Origin: Psococerastis gibbosa
Lineage: Eukaryota; Arthropoda; Insecta; Psocodea; Psocidae
DNA length: 64,000 bases
Direction of reading: 5' to 3'
Assembly (NCBI GenBank): GCA_963971405.1
Contig: OZ020490.1
Coordinates: 5,504,874 to 5,568,873, forward strand
The notes beneath the pieces were generated by a model. It was not told where the DNA came from. It made no database searches and was given only the letters and a program-made list of their open reading frames with translations. Made by a program: the position numbers and the translations under genes. Positions 11,341-20,329 of this stretch are shown one piece after another; within the stretch, counting starts at the first letter, position 1; the number at the start of each line of letters is the position of its first letter.

Positions 11341-11935
11341 TTTGTTTTGTTTATTATCAACTTAAATGATAACAAAGCGCTGGATCTAAGGCGCGGTTTC
11401 CACCGACCGGCTAGGGCTAAATACAAATACGGTGACGTGGTAACAGACATTCAAGACTTAGGCGGGGTTTCCACCGACCTCGCATTGCAGAATGCAAATG
11501 ACATTGACGGAAATGTTTGTTTTTCTTTTTATAGAAATCTATTAAAATGTTTGTACTTAACATATCCCATGACGCAATTTTTTAATTTTAGTTTGTTTGT
11601 TTGTGATTTTACTCTATGATCATTGATCAATTTTAACTATGGCATAGAGTAAAACAAACATTTCCGTCAATGTCATTTGCATTCTGCAATGCGAGGTCGG
11701 TGGAATCCCCGCCTAAGTCTTGAATGTCTGTTACCCCGTCACCTTATTTGTATTTAGCCCTAGCCGGTCGGTGGAAACCCCGCCTTAGGGGTAGGTTGTT
11801 CTGCTATGCTAATGACACTGCGGTTTACTTTGAGGGTCAGACATGGGAAGAAGTTTTTAAGATAGCAAATCATGATATAAATTTAATACTGATTAAACTA
11901 GGTATAATGGTATGTACCCTATATCGTTGATTTTT
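11341..11935 (+). mobile_element. LINE reverse transcriptase fragment split by a MITE
   Basis: FVLFIINLNDNKALDL before the MITE and RGRLFCYANDTAVYFEGQTW after it join as one reverse transcriptase stretch; the catalytic YADD reads YAND. The fragment lies upstream of gene A. Confidence 0.7.
11390..11784. mobile_element. Harbinger-type MITE, nested palindrome
   Basis: The outer arm GGCGCGGTTTCCACCGACC and an inner arm GGCGGGGTTTCCACCGACC, each with its complement on the far side, form a two-layer foldback. TAA/TTA at the edges. Inserted in a LINE reverse transcriptase fragment. Confidence 0.7.
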
Positions 11936-11939
11936 CGTA

Positions 11940-12235
11940 AAAAGTTATCATAATCATTATCGTAGACAATAATACGGGCTTTTAGTCAAATTTTAATTCA
12001 TTCCTCTGCGACTAATATTAACCGAGATATGAATTAAATAAGGTTTCAATTGGCCGGCATCATACAGTGTTTCCTAAAATCGATATACATACATACTGTA
12101 TATAGGCCTATAACATTTTGAACGGAGGGTGGTTTTAGGCTCAGGGGGTCATGAAATGAAAATTTTTGAAAATATTTTCCGAAAGTCGAACATTGGTTGC
12201 CATCTCAATAGATAGATGAATCTCCCTAAAATATG
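11940..12235 (-). repeat. GGGAGATTCA-family repeat
   Basis: Inverse copy (caacattggttgccatctca, gggggtcatgaaatg). Upstream of gene A. Confidence 0.6.
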
Positions 12236-12426
12236 TAAACTGAATACATACAGTATGCTAATGTCCAGTGTACACTCATTAAATGTTGATAAAGTTTGGG
12301 ATATCGCTGCAGTCTTGGTTTGTTTCCTGTGACAAGCCAGCCGGTGGCTCGTCGGACTACCTATAGTACGTCGGATTTCTAAGTGTCGGATTATCGAGGG
12401 ACAACTGCTAATGGGACCGATTCTAA

Positions 12427-12731
12427 AGCTGGTCATTCACGAGGGCTCCAAACGGACTCGCGCCAAGCCAAATGGCGCGTCCTGTTCCATTTGGCGCTAG
12501 CGCCATTTAGAGGGGTCTTCACGACTACGGTGAACCAGTCGCTCCAAGTCTTTCACATTGTACAGTGTGACGATATGGAAGAAGTACTTTTACACTACAA
12601 TTTGATAGATTTGGAGCGACTGGTTCACCGTAGTCGTGATGACCCCTCTAAATGGCGCTAGCGCCAAATGGAACAGGACGCGCCATTTGGCTTGGCGCGA
12701 GTCCGTTTGGAGCCCTCGTGAATGGCCAGCT
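12427..12731. mobile_element. Foldback MITE with about 120-bp arms
   Basis: Near-perfect arms (CATTCACGAGGGCTCCAAAC ... GGCGCTAGCGCC) are separated by only about 55 bp. ORFs on both strands here mirror each other and are not genes. Upstream of gene A. Confidence 0.75.
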
Positions 12732-13311
12732 AAAGGATTTCGCCGAAGGTTTTTGACGAAGCCTTGAGTTGGCCAACTTGCCCACATATCCACTTTCTTC
12801 TCATGGATTGATCTATCAGCTGCCTTTAATGACAGGATTTGATGATAGCATGTCTCTGACCTGTCTTAATCACTCCAGTGGCTACCAATAAAAAGAAGTC
12901 CAGATGGTGGAGGTTCGAAACACGACAGAAAAGTAAAACATTTCCGCCCGGCCTGGGTTTTTCTTCTGGAGTTTCAATCTATCGATTGGTTTGCAGCGAA
13001 TGTTTACATCTCCTTCTCCACTCATTTTTTTAACGACTTTATTTTTACCTGGGCGAACCATAAGACTAGAAAGTCTTCTATGGGCTAACCCAGGCAAGTC
13101 AAGGAATGATTAGTATTACAATAATCAAGATTCTTAAGACTAGTGTTGTTAGTATTGCCCTAAAGTTTCCCTAATTCAATAAAAACACAAACAAAACAAA
13201 ACAAAAACGAGAAAAACAACAATAAGAATAAGAAGAACTCAACACAGCATGGACTGTGTCAAGGCCTAATCCGACCTTTACCGGGCTAGTAGGTCAGACC
13301 TGAGACTTTTT

Positions 13312-13990
13312 GCTTTCCAATTTATACGTAGTATAAGGAAAGCTTTGTGACGGTCGAAATTTTCGATTCCGAGATTTCAACGGATTTACACGTTTTGAGT
13401 TCCCAGGAACCCAAAAAAGTGGTTTTTACGAAATGTCTGTCTGTCTGTCGTTCTGTCTGTCTGTCTGTCTGTGCGTTGATTTCCGGGCAAACTACTCGGT
13501 CGATCTTGATGAAATTCAGCGTGTAGGTTCTCAAAAATCATACCTCGGAAAAAAAAATTTTTATTTGGGGCTATCTTAATTTGGGGGGGTTTTATTCTAA
13601 AAAAAAACAAAAAAGTCTAAAAAAATTATTTCCCAACAACGGCTCCAATGATTTCTTTTAAATTCACATATATTGTAGTCGTTATTAATATTAACGAAAT
13701 GCGTTGGGTCGCTTGCCCCTTGATAGGTTGCTTCTGGGGGTAAAAAAATAAAAATAACTAAATTTTAATGAAAAATGACTAAAAAATAATTTTTCTGCGA
13801 AACCTTTCTATCGATGATTTCTACCTTCAGGCATGTTTTAGGTGTTAAATTGAGTAACGAAACCGGACAGGTTGCTTTCCCAGAAAAGTATTTGGTTTTG
13901 TAAAAAAAAATGTTTTTTTGAAAAAATGATAGAAAATTCACGCTCTAATGCGTTGCGTGCCCTGCCAGTATTGCTGTGTGGTAATGTGTG
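13312..13990 (+). repeat. 870-bp repeat family, 3'-truncated copy
   Basis: Has the gctttccaatttatacgta start, the GTCT run, and the later ggtcgcttgccccttgatag and gtaacgaaaccggacaggtt blocks. Confidence 0.75.
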
Positions 13991-14109
13991 AAAATGTGGT
14001 GTAGGACTTAGGTTTTAGGGAGATTCATCTACCTATTGAGGCGGTGACCAATGTTCGACTGTTCTCTCTTGTCGAAAAAGGTGTTTCAAATAGAGAAGTA
14101 GGCTGGTGT

Positions 14110-14110
<1 letters not shown>

Positions 14111-14145
<35 letters not shown>

Positions 14146-14449
14146 GTTTTAGTGGTAGAGAGTTATCCGTTCTGTTGTGTAAGTAGTGGGGAGGGGGGGG
14201 GGGGTTAAATGTTGAAGAAGAGACCGGTGGCTCTTAGGAATTGAATGATATTATTTGTGGCTGTTATTGTGTTTCCTAAAGCATCGGAGAGGGAGGAGGG
14301 TGCCCGTAGGATGGAGGCTCGTTGGACCGAGTAGGTTGGGCAATCGAGAAGAAGGTGAGCTATTGTGAGGGCCACTCCGCACCTTGTGCATAGGGGGGGG
14401 GGGCGCCTCATTCCTCATTAGATGTTTGTGAGTGAGGTTTGTATGCCCT
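14111..14449 (-). mobile_element. 3' part of an RNase H-bearing LINE, split by the gypsy element
   Basis: The minus frame gives the C-terminal zinc-finger-like signature of I/R1/Jockey-type LINEs (CTRCGVALTIAHLLLDCPTY), then a stop, a short 3' UTR and a poly(A) tail (T-run 14111-14142 on the plus strand). Its upstream coding half resumes on the other side of the gypsy element at 20330, with CCCT duplicated. Confidence 0.8.
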
Positions 14450-14683
14450 TGAAGTAACATAATTAAAGTAATTGAAGTAAGGTCCGTAATAATAAATCAC
14501 GTAACTTCGATTATTGTACTGTATTGTTAACTCTTTGAAGGTTCTCTCTCTAATCCTCCGTACCATGCAAGGTACCTCTACATATCACCTCCTCTCTCCT
14601 ACTTTCAGTTCATACACACTCTTAACGGTAAATACAGTAACGCTTACACAACAATACTCAATGCTATACCATACTATACCACA
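14450..14683 (-). repeat. 3' LTR of the gypsy element
   Basis: 234 bp partner of the 20096-20329 LTR. The plus-strand T-run and tctccct directly to its right (14684-14717) form the purine-rich tract of the element. Confidence 0.93.
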
Positions 14684-14686
14684 TCT

Positions 14687-14717
<31 letters not shown>
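14684..14717 (-). other. Polypurine tract of the gypsy element
   Basis: On the minus strand a long A-run followed by GGGAGA abuts the TG of the 3' LTR, the expected position and composition for plus-strand priming. Confidence 0.8.
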
Positions 14718-14853
14718 CATACAATAAAACCCAAAAATTCATAGTAAAGTTAACTATAAACAGCTAAATCCCAATAAAACGTTAAACCCCAAATTACAAT
14801 CATGTTAATAAGAATTGTAAATATCAAATAGTATATGTAACAATACGATAATG

Positions 14854-16902
14854 TTAAATTTTAATTCTATTCTTATGTACTACAATATTTTTCTTGTTTA
14901 TTTCTAATGTTACATTATTTTTTAAATTATCAACTTCCAACACTAAATAAGGACCATCAAAAATATTGTCTAATTTACTTCCTCCTTCTTTTTTCAAAAA
15001 CACTAAATCACCCGGAAAAAATTTCCGAAACTCTCGAGTGGAATTTACTTTTGCGCAACGAGTGATTTTCGTGCCTAACAAAGTTTTTCGAGCATGCTCT
15101 TGTGCAATTTGCAACTTGTATCTAAGGTTTTGGACGTAAGAGTCTATATTGTATACCGGATCGATCTCTCCTTCGTATTGTAACACAGAAGGTGTTGTAG
15201 GTAAATGCCCAAAGACTAACTCATAGGGACTGTACCCCAAACTACTATGTACAGTACTATTATAAGAAAAAGTAAAAAATCTAGCTAACACATCCCATTC
15301 ATACCCCGAACATGGCAAGTAACTTCTCAAGAAGGCACCCAACGGCTTGTGGGAGTTTTCTAATGCTCCAAGGCTTTCATGGTGATACGCTGTACTATTT
15401 AGTTTATCTATTTGTAACAGTTTGCACACTGCTGACAAAACGCTATTACAAAATTCTGTGCCCATATCTGAGGCTAATGTCCTACAAATGCCGTAACGTA
15501 GAAAAATTTCCTCAACCAACACCTTTGCGATTGTGTCTGCCTTTTTATCGGGGATGGGAAAAGCTTCGGAGTATTTTGAAAGTTCACATTGTACAGTAAA
15601 TAAATAACGGTTGCCGAGGGACGTCTCCTGCATTGGGCCGTATAGGTCCAGAAATATTTTTTCAAAACTCTTCGAAGCAGTAGTAGTAACTACTAGAGGG
15701 GATTTAGGGAAAGGGGAGTATTTACATTTTTTGCAAATGTCACAGGCCGTAACAAAGGCCTTAATATCCTTGTATAAAGTTGGCCAACTATACTTTAACT
15801 TCATTGTATTATACATTCGACTTATTCCGATATGACCTCCCGTAGGTAGGCAATGAGCTTCCCATAACAAAATTTTTTGATGCTCCGCGCTCTCTATTCG
15901 TTTTACTCCATTGGCAATAATATTAATCCTCAGTTTAATTGCCTTATTTCTTCCCTTTTTCAATACTTGTGAATTCACTGCAGTTACGATTTTTCCTATT
16001 ATCTCCTTGGCCAGGGTTATTTTTCCATTTATCAATCGTAATTCATTTTTTAGTATAACTGCACAATTTATATCATGTTTAACACAAACATTTCGTAAGC
16101 CTATGCTAACGTGCTCAATGTCATCATTACATAGCTTAGAATTTTTCTCTTTCGGTAATCTTATTCCTATTACCTTATCCTTAGGGCAAAAATAGACACA
16201 ATAGTCATTTGAACGTGGACCTTGTAGCTCAGTATGTGCAGTTTGACACCTACATGGCAACGTTTTCTCACCGGTGAAAAAGCGAAGCTCAGGTAAATCT
16301 GCAGGTTTACGCAAAAGTTCTGAAACGTCAGGCTTACCCACAGTGGTGGCATGGCCATCTGTAGCTAACTTGGACTGTTGGCGCGTAATAGCACCAACCC
16401 ACGAATTTTTTAAGCTCTCAGAGGAAATTGACCCCATAGTATCATGCTTAATACGGCTAAGTGCATCTGCCGCTGCATTTTTTGAACCTTTAACATATTC
16501 AACAGTAAAATCGTATTCTTGTAACGCAAGACGGTATTTAGTCAATCGACTAGAATCCGTAGGAAACGAAAATAAATATTTCAAGGGCTGATGATCACAT
16601 CTAACTATAAAACGATTTCCAGCCAGGTATGGTCGGAAAAATTTTGTGGCCCATACTATACATAACAATTCTCCATGTATGGCGGGGTACCGAGACTCCG
16701 CAGGTTTCAACCCTCTGCTAGCATAAGCAACTGGGTGACCATTATTATTCATTAAAATGGCGCCTAACGAAACGCCACTAAAATCAGTCTGTAAAATAAA
16801 TGGCTTTGTAAAATCTGGAAACTCCAAAACTGGCTCAGAGGTAAGAGCGAGTTTTAGTTGTTCATATGAACCCTGACACTGTGCATTCCATACAAACGCC
16901 AC
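14854..16902 (-). CDS. pol: Gypsy Pol, RNase H and integrase part
   Basis: Begins with the RT-connection/RNase H region (LQTDFSGVSLGAIL, with the catalytic Asp). The integrase follows: an HHCC zinc domain (H...H...CDICKKC), then the D,D-35-E core seen as FLDLYG, ASDMGTEF and LGALENSH. A C-terminal domain ends close to the 3' LTR. The domain itself is uninterrupted over 682 residues. It lies out of frame with the upstream RT part by one base. Confidence 0.9.
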   Translation of the reverse strand: MAFVWNAQCQGSYEQLKLALTSEPVLEFPDFTKPFILQTDFSGVSLGAILMNNNGHPVAYASRGLKPAESRYPAIHGELLCIVWATKFFRPYLAGNRFIVRCDHQPLKYLFSFPTDSSRLTKYRLALQEYDFTVEYVKGSKNAAADALSRIKHDTMGSISSESLKNSWVGAITRQQSKLATDGHATTVGKPDVSELLRKPADLPELRFFTGEKTLPCRCQTAHTELQGPRSNDYCVYFCPKDKVIGIRLPKEKNSKLCNDDIEHVSIGLRNVCVKHDINCAVILKNELRLINGKITLAKEIIGKIVTAVNSQVLKKGRNKAIKLRINIIANGVKRIESAEHQKILLWEAHCLPTGGHIGISRMYNTMKLKYSWPTLYKDIKAFVTACDICKKCKYSPFPKSPLVVTTTASKSFEKIFLDLYGPMQETSLGNRYLFTVQCELSKYSEAFPIPDKKADTIAKVLVEEIFLRYGICRTLASDMGTEFCNSVLSAVCKLLQIDKLNSTAYHHESLGALENSHKPLGAFLRSYLPCSGYEWDVLARFFTFSYNSTVHSSLGYSPYELVFGHLPTTPSVLQYEGEIDPVYNIDSYVQNLRYKLQIAQEHARKTLLGTKITRCAKVNSTREFRKFFPGDLVFLKKEGGSKLDNIFDGPYLVLEVDNLKNNVTLEINKKNIVVHKNRIKI

Positions 16903-16922
16903 ATTCTTCTTTAATAAGTCAT

Positions 16923-18479
16923 TTAAGGGTTTAACAATTTTCGCAATTTATGTACAAACCGTCTGTAATAATTACAAAACGACACAAAGCGTAATACTTC
17001 ATCAGCATTTTTCGGTTTAGGGTAGTTCAAAACCACTTGTATTTTGGCCAAAGATGGTCTGAGTCCAACTTTACTTATCTCATGGCCCAAAAACTCAAGT
17101 TTATCCTTTTGAAATGTGCATTTCTTAGGATTAAGGGACAATCGTACCTTACGTAATCGCTCAAATAGTTTTTCCAAAACAGCATTATGAGCCTCTTCAT
17201 CCTCCCCAAAACATATTATATCATCTAGATAATAATACACCCCTTCCATCCCTGCTATTGCTAGTGACATAAGTCGAGAAAAGATGGAGGGTGAGGTTTT
17301 CAACCCCTGAGGAAGGCGAGTCAACTCCCAGTGGCCTTCATCAGTACTAAAAGCAGTAATATGCCAGCTTTCCTCACGTAACTCACATTGAGAGTAGCCA
17401 TTTTTTAAATCTAGGCAAGAGAAGATTCGGGCTTTCCCTAGCCTATCCAAAATATCAACAATGTTGGGGAGGGGAAACCTATCGTCCGCTAAGGACTCAT
17501 TTACTTTACGGAAATCAATAATATTTCGAAAAGAGCCATCCTTCTTCTTAAGTAACAAAAATGGTGAATTATAAGGGCTTATGCTTGGTTGAGCAATATT
17601 TTGGTCAACCATCTCTTGAATCTGTCTTTTCACTTCACTTTTTTGACAGTGTGGAGTGCGGTATGGCCTACAGAAAATAGGCGCAGCTCCTTCTTTTATG
17701 TACAGCTTAGGTTTACAAAGATTAGTGGTGGTCAATATGTCTCCCTCTAAATGGAATATATCGGCGTATTTATGACACAACTGTGTTATTCTTTTCCTAG
17801 AATCGCCTGATAAGTGGCCTAATTGTAGTTCTGAATGAAGCCTGTTTATGCGACTTGTATGAGTCAGCTGCCGTGCTGTTTGTGCCCTCATGTGACCTGA
17901 TTTTGTCAACGTCGAGTTGATTGATTGAACTTCTAACTGCGAGGCACGAAACGTTTGTTTGGCATTTGTTGTATTTGCCACATAACAGTACATGAAACCA
18001 TTTTTGGGCTTTGTTATACAACCAAACGTGAGAACTCCAGGTTTCACTTCCCCAGTAGGCACGTAAATGCAATCTTTACAAGGTAGAGGATAACGCACTT
18101 TGCAGAGCTTAGCACAATTCGGCTCTACCGTGTGTGTTTCGGCAATAACATCGTTCACTAACGGTACCCAAACCTCACGGTTTCGCAATTTCAGCGTTAG
18201 CCTGTTATCACAAAATGAAATGCTAGTACGATATTTTCTTAAAAAATTAGTACCTACTATACCATCAACACCTATTTTACAATGGGAGGGTAAAACATAA
18301 AATTTATGCAAAATTGGGGGGCAATACTTATTTATATACAGGGAAAAAACGACAGAGCCTAGAACCTTAATAACACCTCCAATACCTTTTATTATAAACG
18401 TCTCTTCAGTATTAATTCGATATGACTGTGGTAGCCTATCTTCTGACCAAGTCGAAATGCTTGCTCCAGTATCTATCAT
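16923..18479 (-). CDS. pol: Gypsy Pol, protease and reverse transcriptase part
   Basis: The retropepsin active site IDTGAS lies at the start of the displayed ORF (the open frame actually begins upstream, overlapping gag). The reverse transcriptase fingers/palm follow, including the catalytic YYLDDI. The ORF stops near 16923 at a one-base frame disruption in an A-run (near 16937), after which pol continues in another frame. The break falls between the RT thumb and RNase H, so the continuous polyprotein is interrupted. Confidence 0.9.
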   Translation of the reverse strand: MIDTGASISTWSEDRLPQSYRINTEETFIIKGIGGVIKVLGSVVFSLYINKYCPPILHKFYVLPSHCKIGVDGIVGTNFLRKYRTSISFCDNRLTLKLRNREVWVPLVNDVIAETHTVEPNCAKLCKVRYPLPCKDCIYVPTGEVKPGVLTFGCITKPKNGFMYCYVANTTNAKQTFRASQLEVQSINSTLTKSGHMRAQTARQLTHTSRINRLHSELQLGHLSGDSRKRITQLCHKYADIFHLEGDILTTTNLCKPKLYIKEGAAPIFCRPYRTPHCQKSEVKRQIQEMVDQNIAQPSISPYNSPFLLLKKKDGSFRNIIDFRKVNESLADDRFPLPNIVDILDRLGKARIFSCLDLKNGYSQCELREESWHITAFSTDEGHWELTRLPQGLKTSPSIFSRLMSLAIAGMEGVYYYLDDIICFGEDEEAHNAVLEKLFERLRKVRLSLNPKKCTFQKDKLEFLGHEISKVGLRPSLAKIQVVLNYPKPKNADEVLRFVSFCNYYRRFVHKLRKLLNP

Positions 18480-18574
18480 GGGGAGGTAATTAGTATACTG
18501 TTCATCCCATACATTTATAAAGACAGGAGATGTTAAGGCATCTGCGTCCGATAAATATATGTGTTTTACCCGAT

Positions 18575-19591
18575 CTAATAGTTTTTGGGAGTTTCTGTGT
18601 CTTCTTCCAAAGAAGAGTCTCGAAACTTTGTCTGTTGCTTAGAAACAGCGTCTGGCTGTACAACATACTGATGGCCGAGATTTCCCCTCGGGGGATAAGA
18701 GCCATTTCCACGGTAACCGCCTCGACCTCGAGATTGGTGGGCTCGTGGCTGTTGTGACACTTTGTCGGAATAGCCGTGGTCATTACCCTTATAACTTTTC
18801 CTCTCACCACGATATTCAACTTGATCTGTATATCCAGACCTATTCCCGCGATGGTTATTCTGGCCGAAATAATCTCGGGGAGAAAATGCGCCAAAATTAG
18901 AATTACCACGACCCCTGAATTTACCACGGGGGTGGTACGAAAAGACTTGGGCACTAGGTGCACCACTAGCGATGGCAGATGTGGAAATCGCCAATGCATC
19001 TTCCAACGTTGTAGGCCTAGCAGCCTCAACCACTAATCTTAATTCTGAGTGGACACCCCTGCGAAAAGAGACTAATGCCTGGTCCTTGTAATTTTGTAAA
19101 ATAGCTGCTTTCGCTCCAGCCTCCGTAATATTACGGTTTTTTATGGCAATTGTCGCTAATTTTGAGGCCATTAGATCAAGTTCCTCACAAAAGCAACTGA
19201 GAGTACGTTTCCCTTGCGTAAGGGTAGCCAATCTTCCCGTCAGACTCTCAAAGGTTTCGGTTAGCCCGCACCGCGCAGTTAATGCCGTTCTTAAATCGTC
19301 AAAAGTGCTGATAGAGGAAATTTCTCCTAATCGAGTTTTTACTTTGCCTTGAACCTTATTAAGGGCTAAAAAACGAACCAAAGCAGTCTTGCCCGCAGCG
19401 TCCAAACAGTCATGATAAGATTCAGCAATGTCCAGGAAATCCCTGAGAGCAGTAGAGTCCCCGTCCGCTGTGAGGCATGGCAATTTGAGTGCCGTCTCGA
19501 ATTTGAAAGTTGCCATGGTCGACGCTGAACTGGTGGCTGTGGTCACAGGAGGGTTTTGTGTATTTGGGTCGGTTGACACACTTTTTAGCAT
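18575..19591 (-). CDS. gag: Gypsy Gag (338 aa), RG-rich, no zinc knuckle
   Basis: The N-terminal two thirds is a helical capsid-like region. The C-terminal third is rich in RG/RGG (FRGRGNSNFG, GRGGYRGNG) and probably binds RNA in place of a CCHC zinc knuckle, which is absent. The frame ends in TAG near 18575. The open pol frame lies at -1 and overlaps the gag end, which has an A-rich stretch (CCCAAAAAC) just before the stop, so -1 frameshifting is the likely route to Gag-Pol. Confidence 0.85.
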   Translation of the reverse strand: MLKSVSTDPNTQNPPVTTATSSASTMATFKFETALKLPCLTADGDSTALRDFLDIAESYHDCLDAAGKTALVRFLALNKVQGKVKTRLGEISSISTFDDLRTALTARCGLTETFESLTGRLATLTQGKRTLSCFCEELDLMASKLATIAIKNRNITEAGAKAAILQNYKDQALVSFRRGVHSELRLVVEAARPTTLEDALAISTSAIASGAPSAQVFSYHPRGKFRGRGNSNFGAFSPRDYFGQNNHRGNRSGYTDQVEYRGERKSYKGNDHGYSDKVSQQPRAHQSRGRGGYRGNGSYPPRGNLGHQYVVQPDAVSKQQTKFRDSSLEEDTETPKNY

Positions 19592-19765
19592 TGCTCAAGA
19601 GTTTTTTCAATTCTTCTACGCACTGTTGAGCAGTCTCCACACAACCCATAGAACCCAATTAATTAACCTACTATATAGTAGTGTATGGTGCATACAGTAA
19701 CATGGTGCATGAAGTAACATAATTAAACAACATAAAACCCTTTTGAAACATAAATTATACAATCA

Positions 19766-20032
19766 TTAAAAAAAACTTATCTTATCATAGACGATGTTAG
19801 AGATGATACGGTTGGGACGAGTGGATACCGCTACTTGCTTCTCGATGAATCTCTTCGCCTGCTTTTTCGTCAAATGAACGCACGTACAACAACAGATGAG
19901 GAGTGCCGCTATTATGACCCCACCCGCCATGGAGAGCCCAAAATGTTCAAATTGCGTAATGGGTACAGTCGCCGTATTTTGTCCGTTTTGGGCCAGGATC
20001 ACTTCTTCTTGTTTGTTGTTGGTGGTGCCCAT
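19766..20032 (-). CDS. Small single-pass membrane ORF between 5' LTR and gag (88 aa)
   Basis: This ORF begins MGTTNN and has a hydrophobic stretch of about 20 residues near residues 33-52 (around GGVIIAALLICCCTC), followed by a basic region with KKQAKRF. It lies between the primer-binding site and gag on the element's coding strand. It is the first ORF of the genomic RNA. The shape suggests a small membrane protein with a cysteine-rich junction. I do not recognise a family. It is not a gag or env domain, and the element carries no other extra gene. It may be an accessory protein or a chance ORF. Confidence 0.5.
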   Translation of the reverse strand: MGTTNNKQEEVILAQNGQNTATVPITQFEHFGLSMAGGVIIAALLICCCTCVHLTKKQAKRFIEKQVAVSTRPNRIISNIVYDKISFF

Positions 20033-20077
20033 TTTGTAAATGATTGGTAATTGATTGTTATAATTATTTACAGACCC

Positions 20078-20095
20078 GAGATGTCACGGTCGCCA
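20078..20095 (-). other. Primer-binding site, tRNA-Arg type
   Basis: Directly after the 5' LTR the minus strand reads TGGCGACCGTGACATCTC. TGG complements the CCA tail, and CGACCGTGAC complements the 3' acceptor and T-arm side of insect tRNA-Arg, the primer known for 412/mdg1-type elements. The tRNA assignment rests on recall of the family. Confidence 0.7.
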
Positions 20096-20329
20096 TGAAG
20101 TAACATAATTAAAGTAATTGAAGTAAGGTCCGTAATAATAAATCACGTAACTTCGATTATTGTACTGTATTGTTAACTCTTTGAAGGTTCTCTCTCTAAT
20201 CCTCCGTACCATGCAAGGTACCTCTACATATCACCTCCTCTCTCCTACTTTCAGTTCATACACACTCTTAACGGTAAATACAGTAACGCTTACACAACAA
20301 TACTCAATGCTATACCATACTATACCACA
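20096..20329 (-). repeat. 5' LTR of the gypsy element
   Basis: 234 bp, minus-strand 5' end of the element. It matches the 14450-14683 copy throughout by eye and has TG...CA ends. Read on the plus strand it contains a spurious short ORF that also appears in the other LTR. Confidence 0.93.

Larger units (their letters stand above)
14450..20329 (-). mobile_element. Ty3/gypsy LTR retrotransposon, structurally complete, apparently identical LTRs
   Basis: Two 234-bp direct repeats (14450-14683 and 20096-20329) begin TG and end CA. I see no difference between them by eye. They are bounded by a 4-bp target duplication CCCT (14446-14449 and 20330-20333). Between them on the minus strand lie a small membrane-protein ORF, gag, and pol with protease, reverse transcriptase, RNase H and integrase in the Ty3/gypsy order. 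A primer-binding site and a polypurine tract sit directly against the LTRs. The gag without a zinc knuckle and the tRNA-Arg-type primer site suggest the mdg1/412 side of the group. No env-like ORF lies downstream of pol. The insertion split an older LINE. Confidence 0.95.

Noticed and set aside
12149..12793. ORFs sharing SRGLQTDSRQAKWRV on both strands
   Set aside because: They are the two arms of one inverted repeat, translated twice.
19766..20032. env-like gene of the gypsy element
   Set aside because: Too short, upstream of gag, no signal peptide or furin-type site; reported only as a small membrane ORF.
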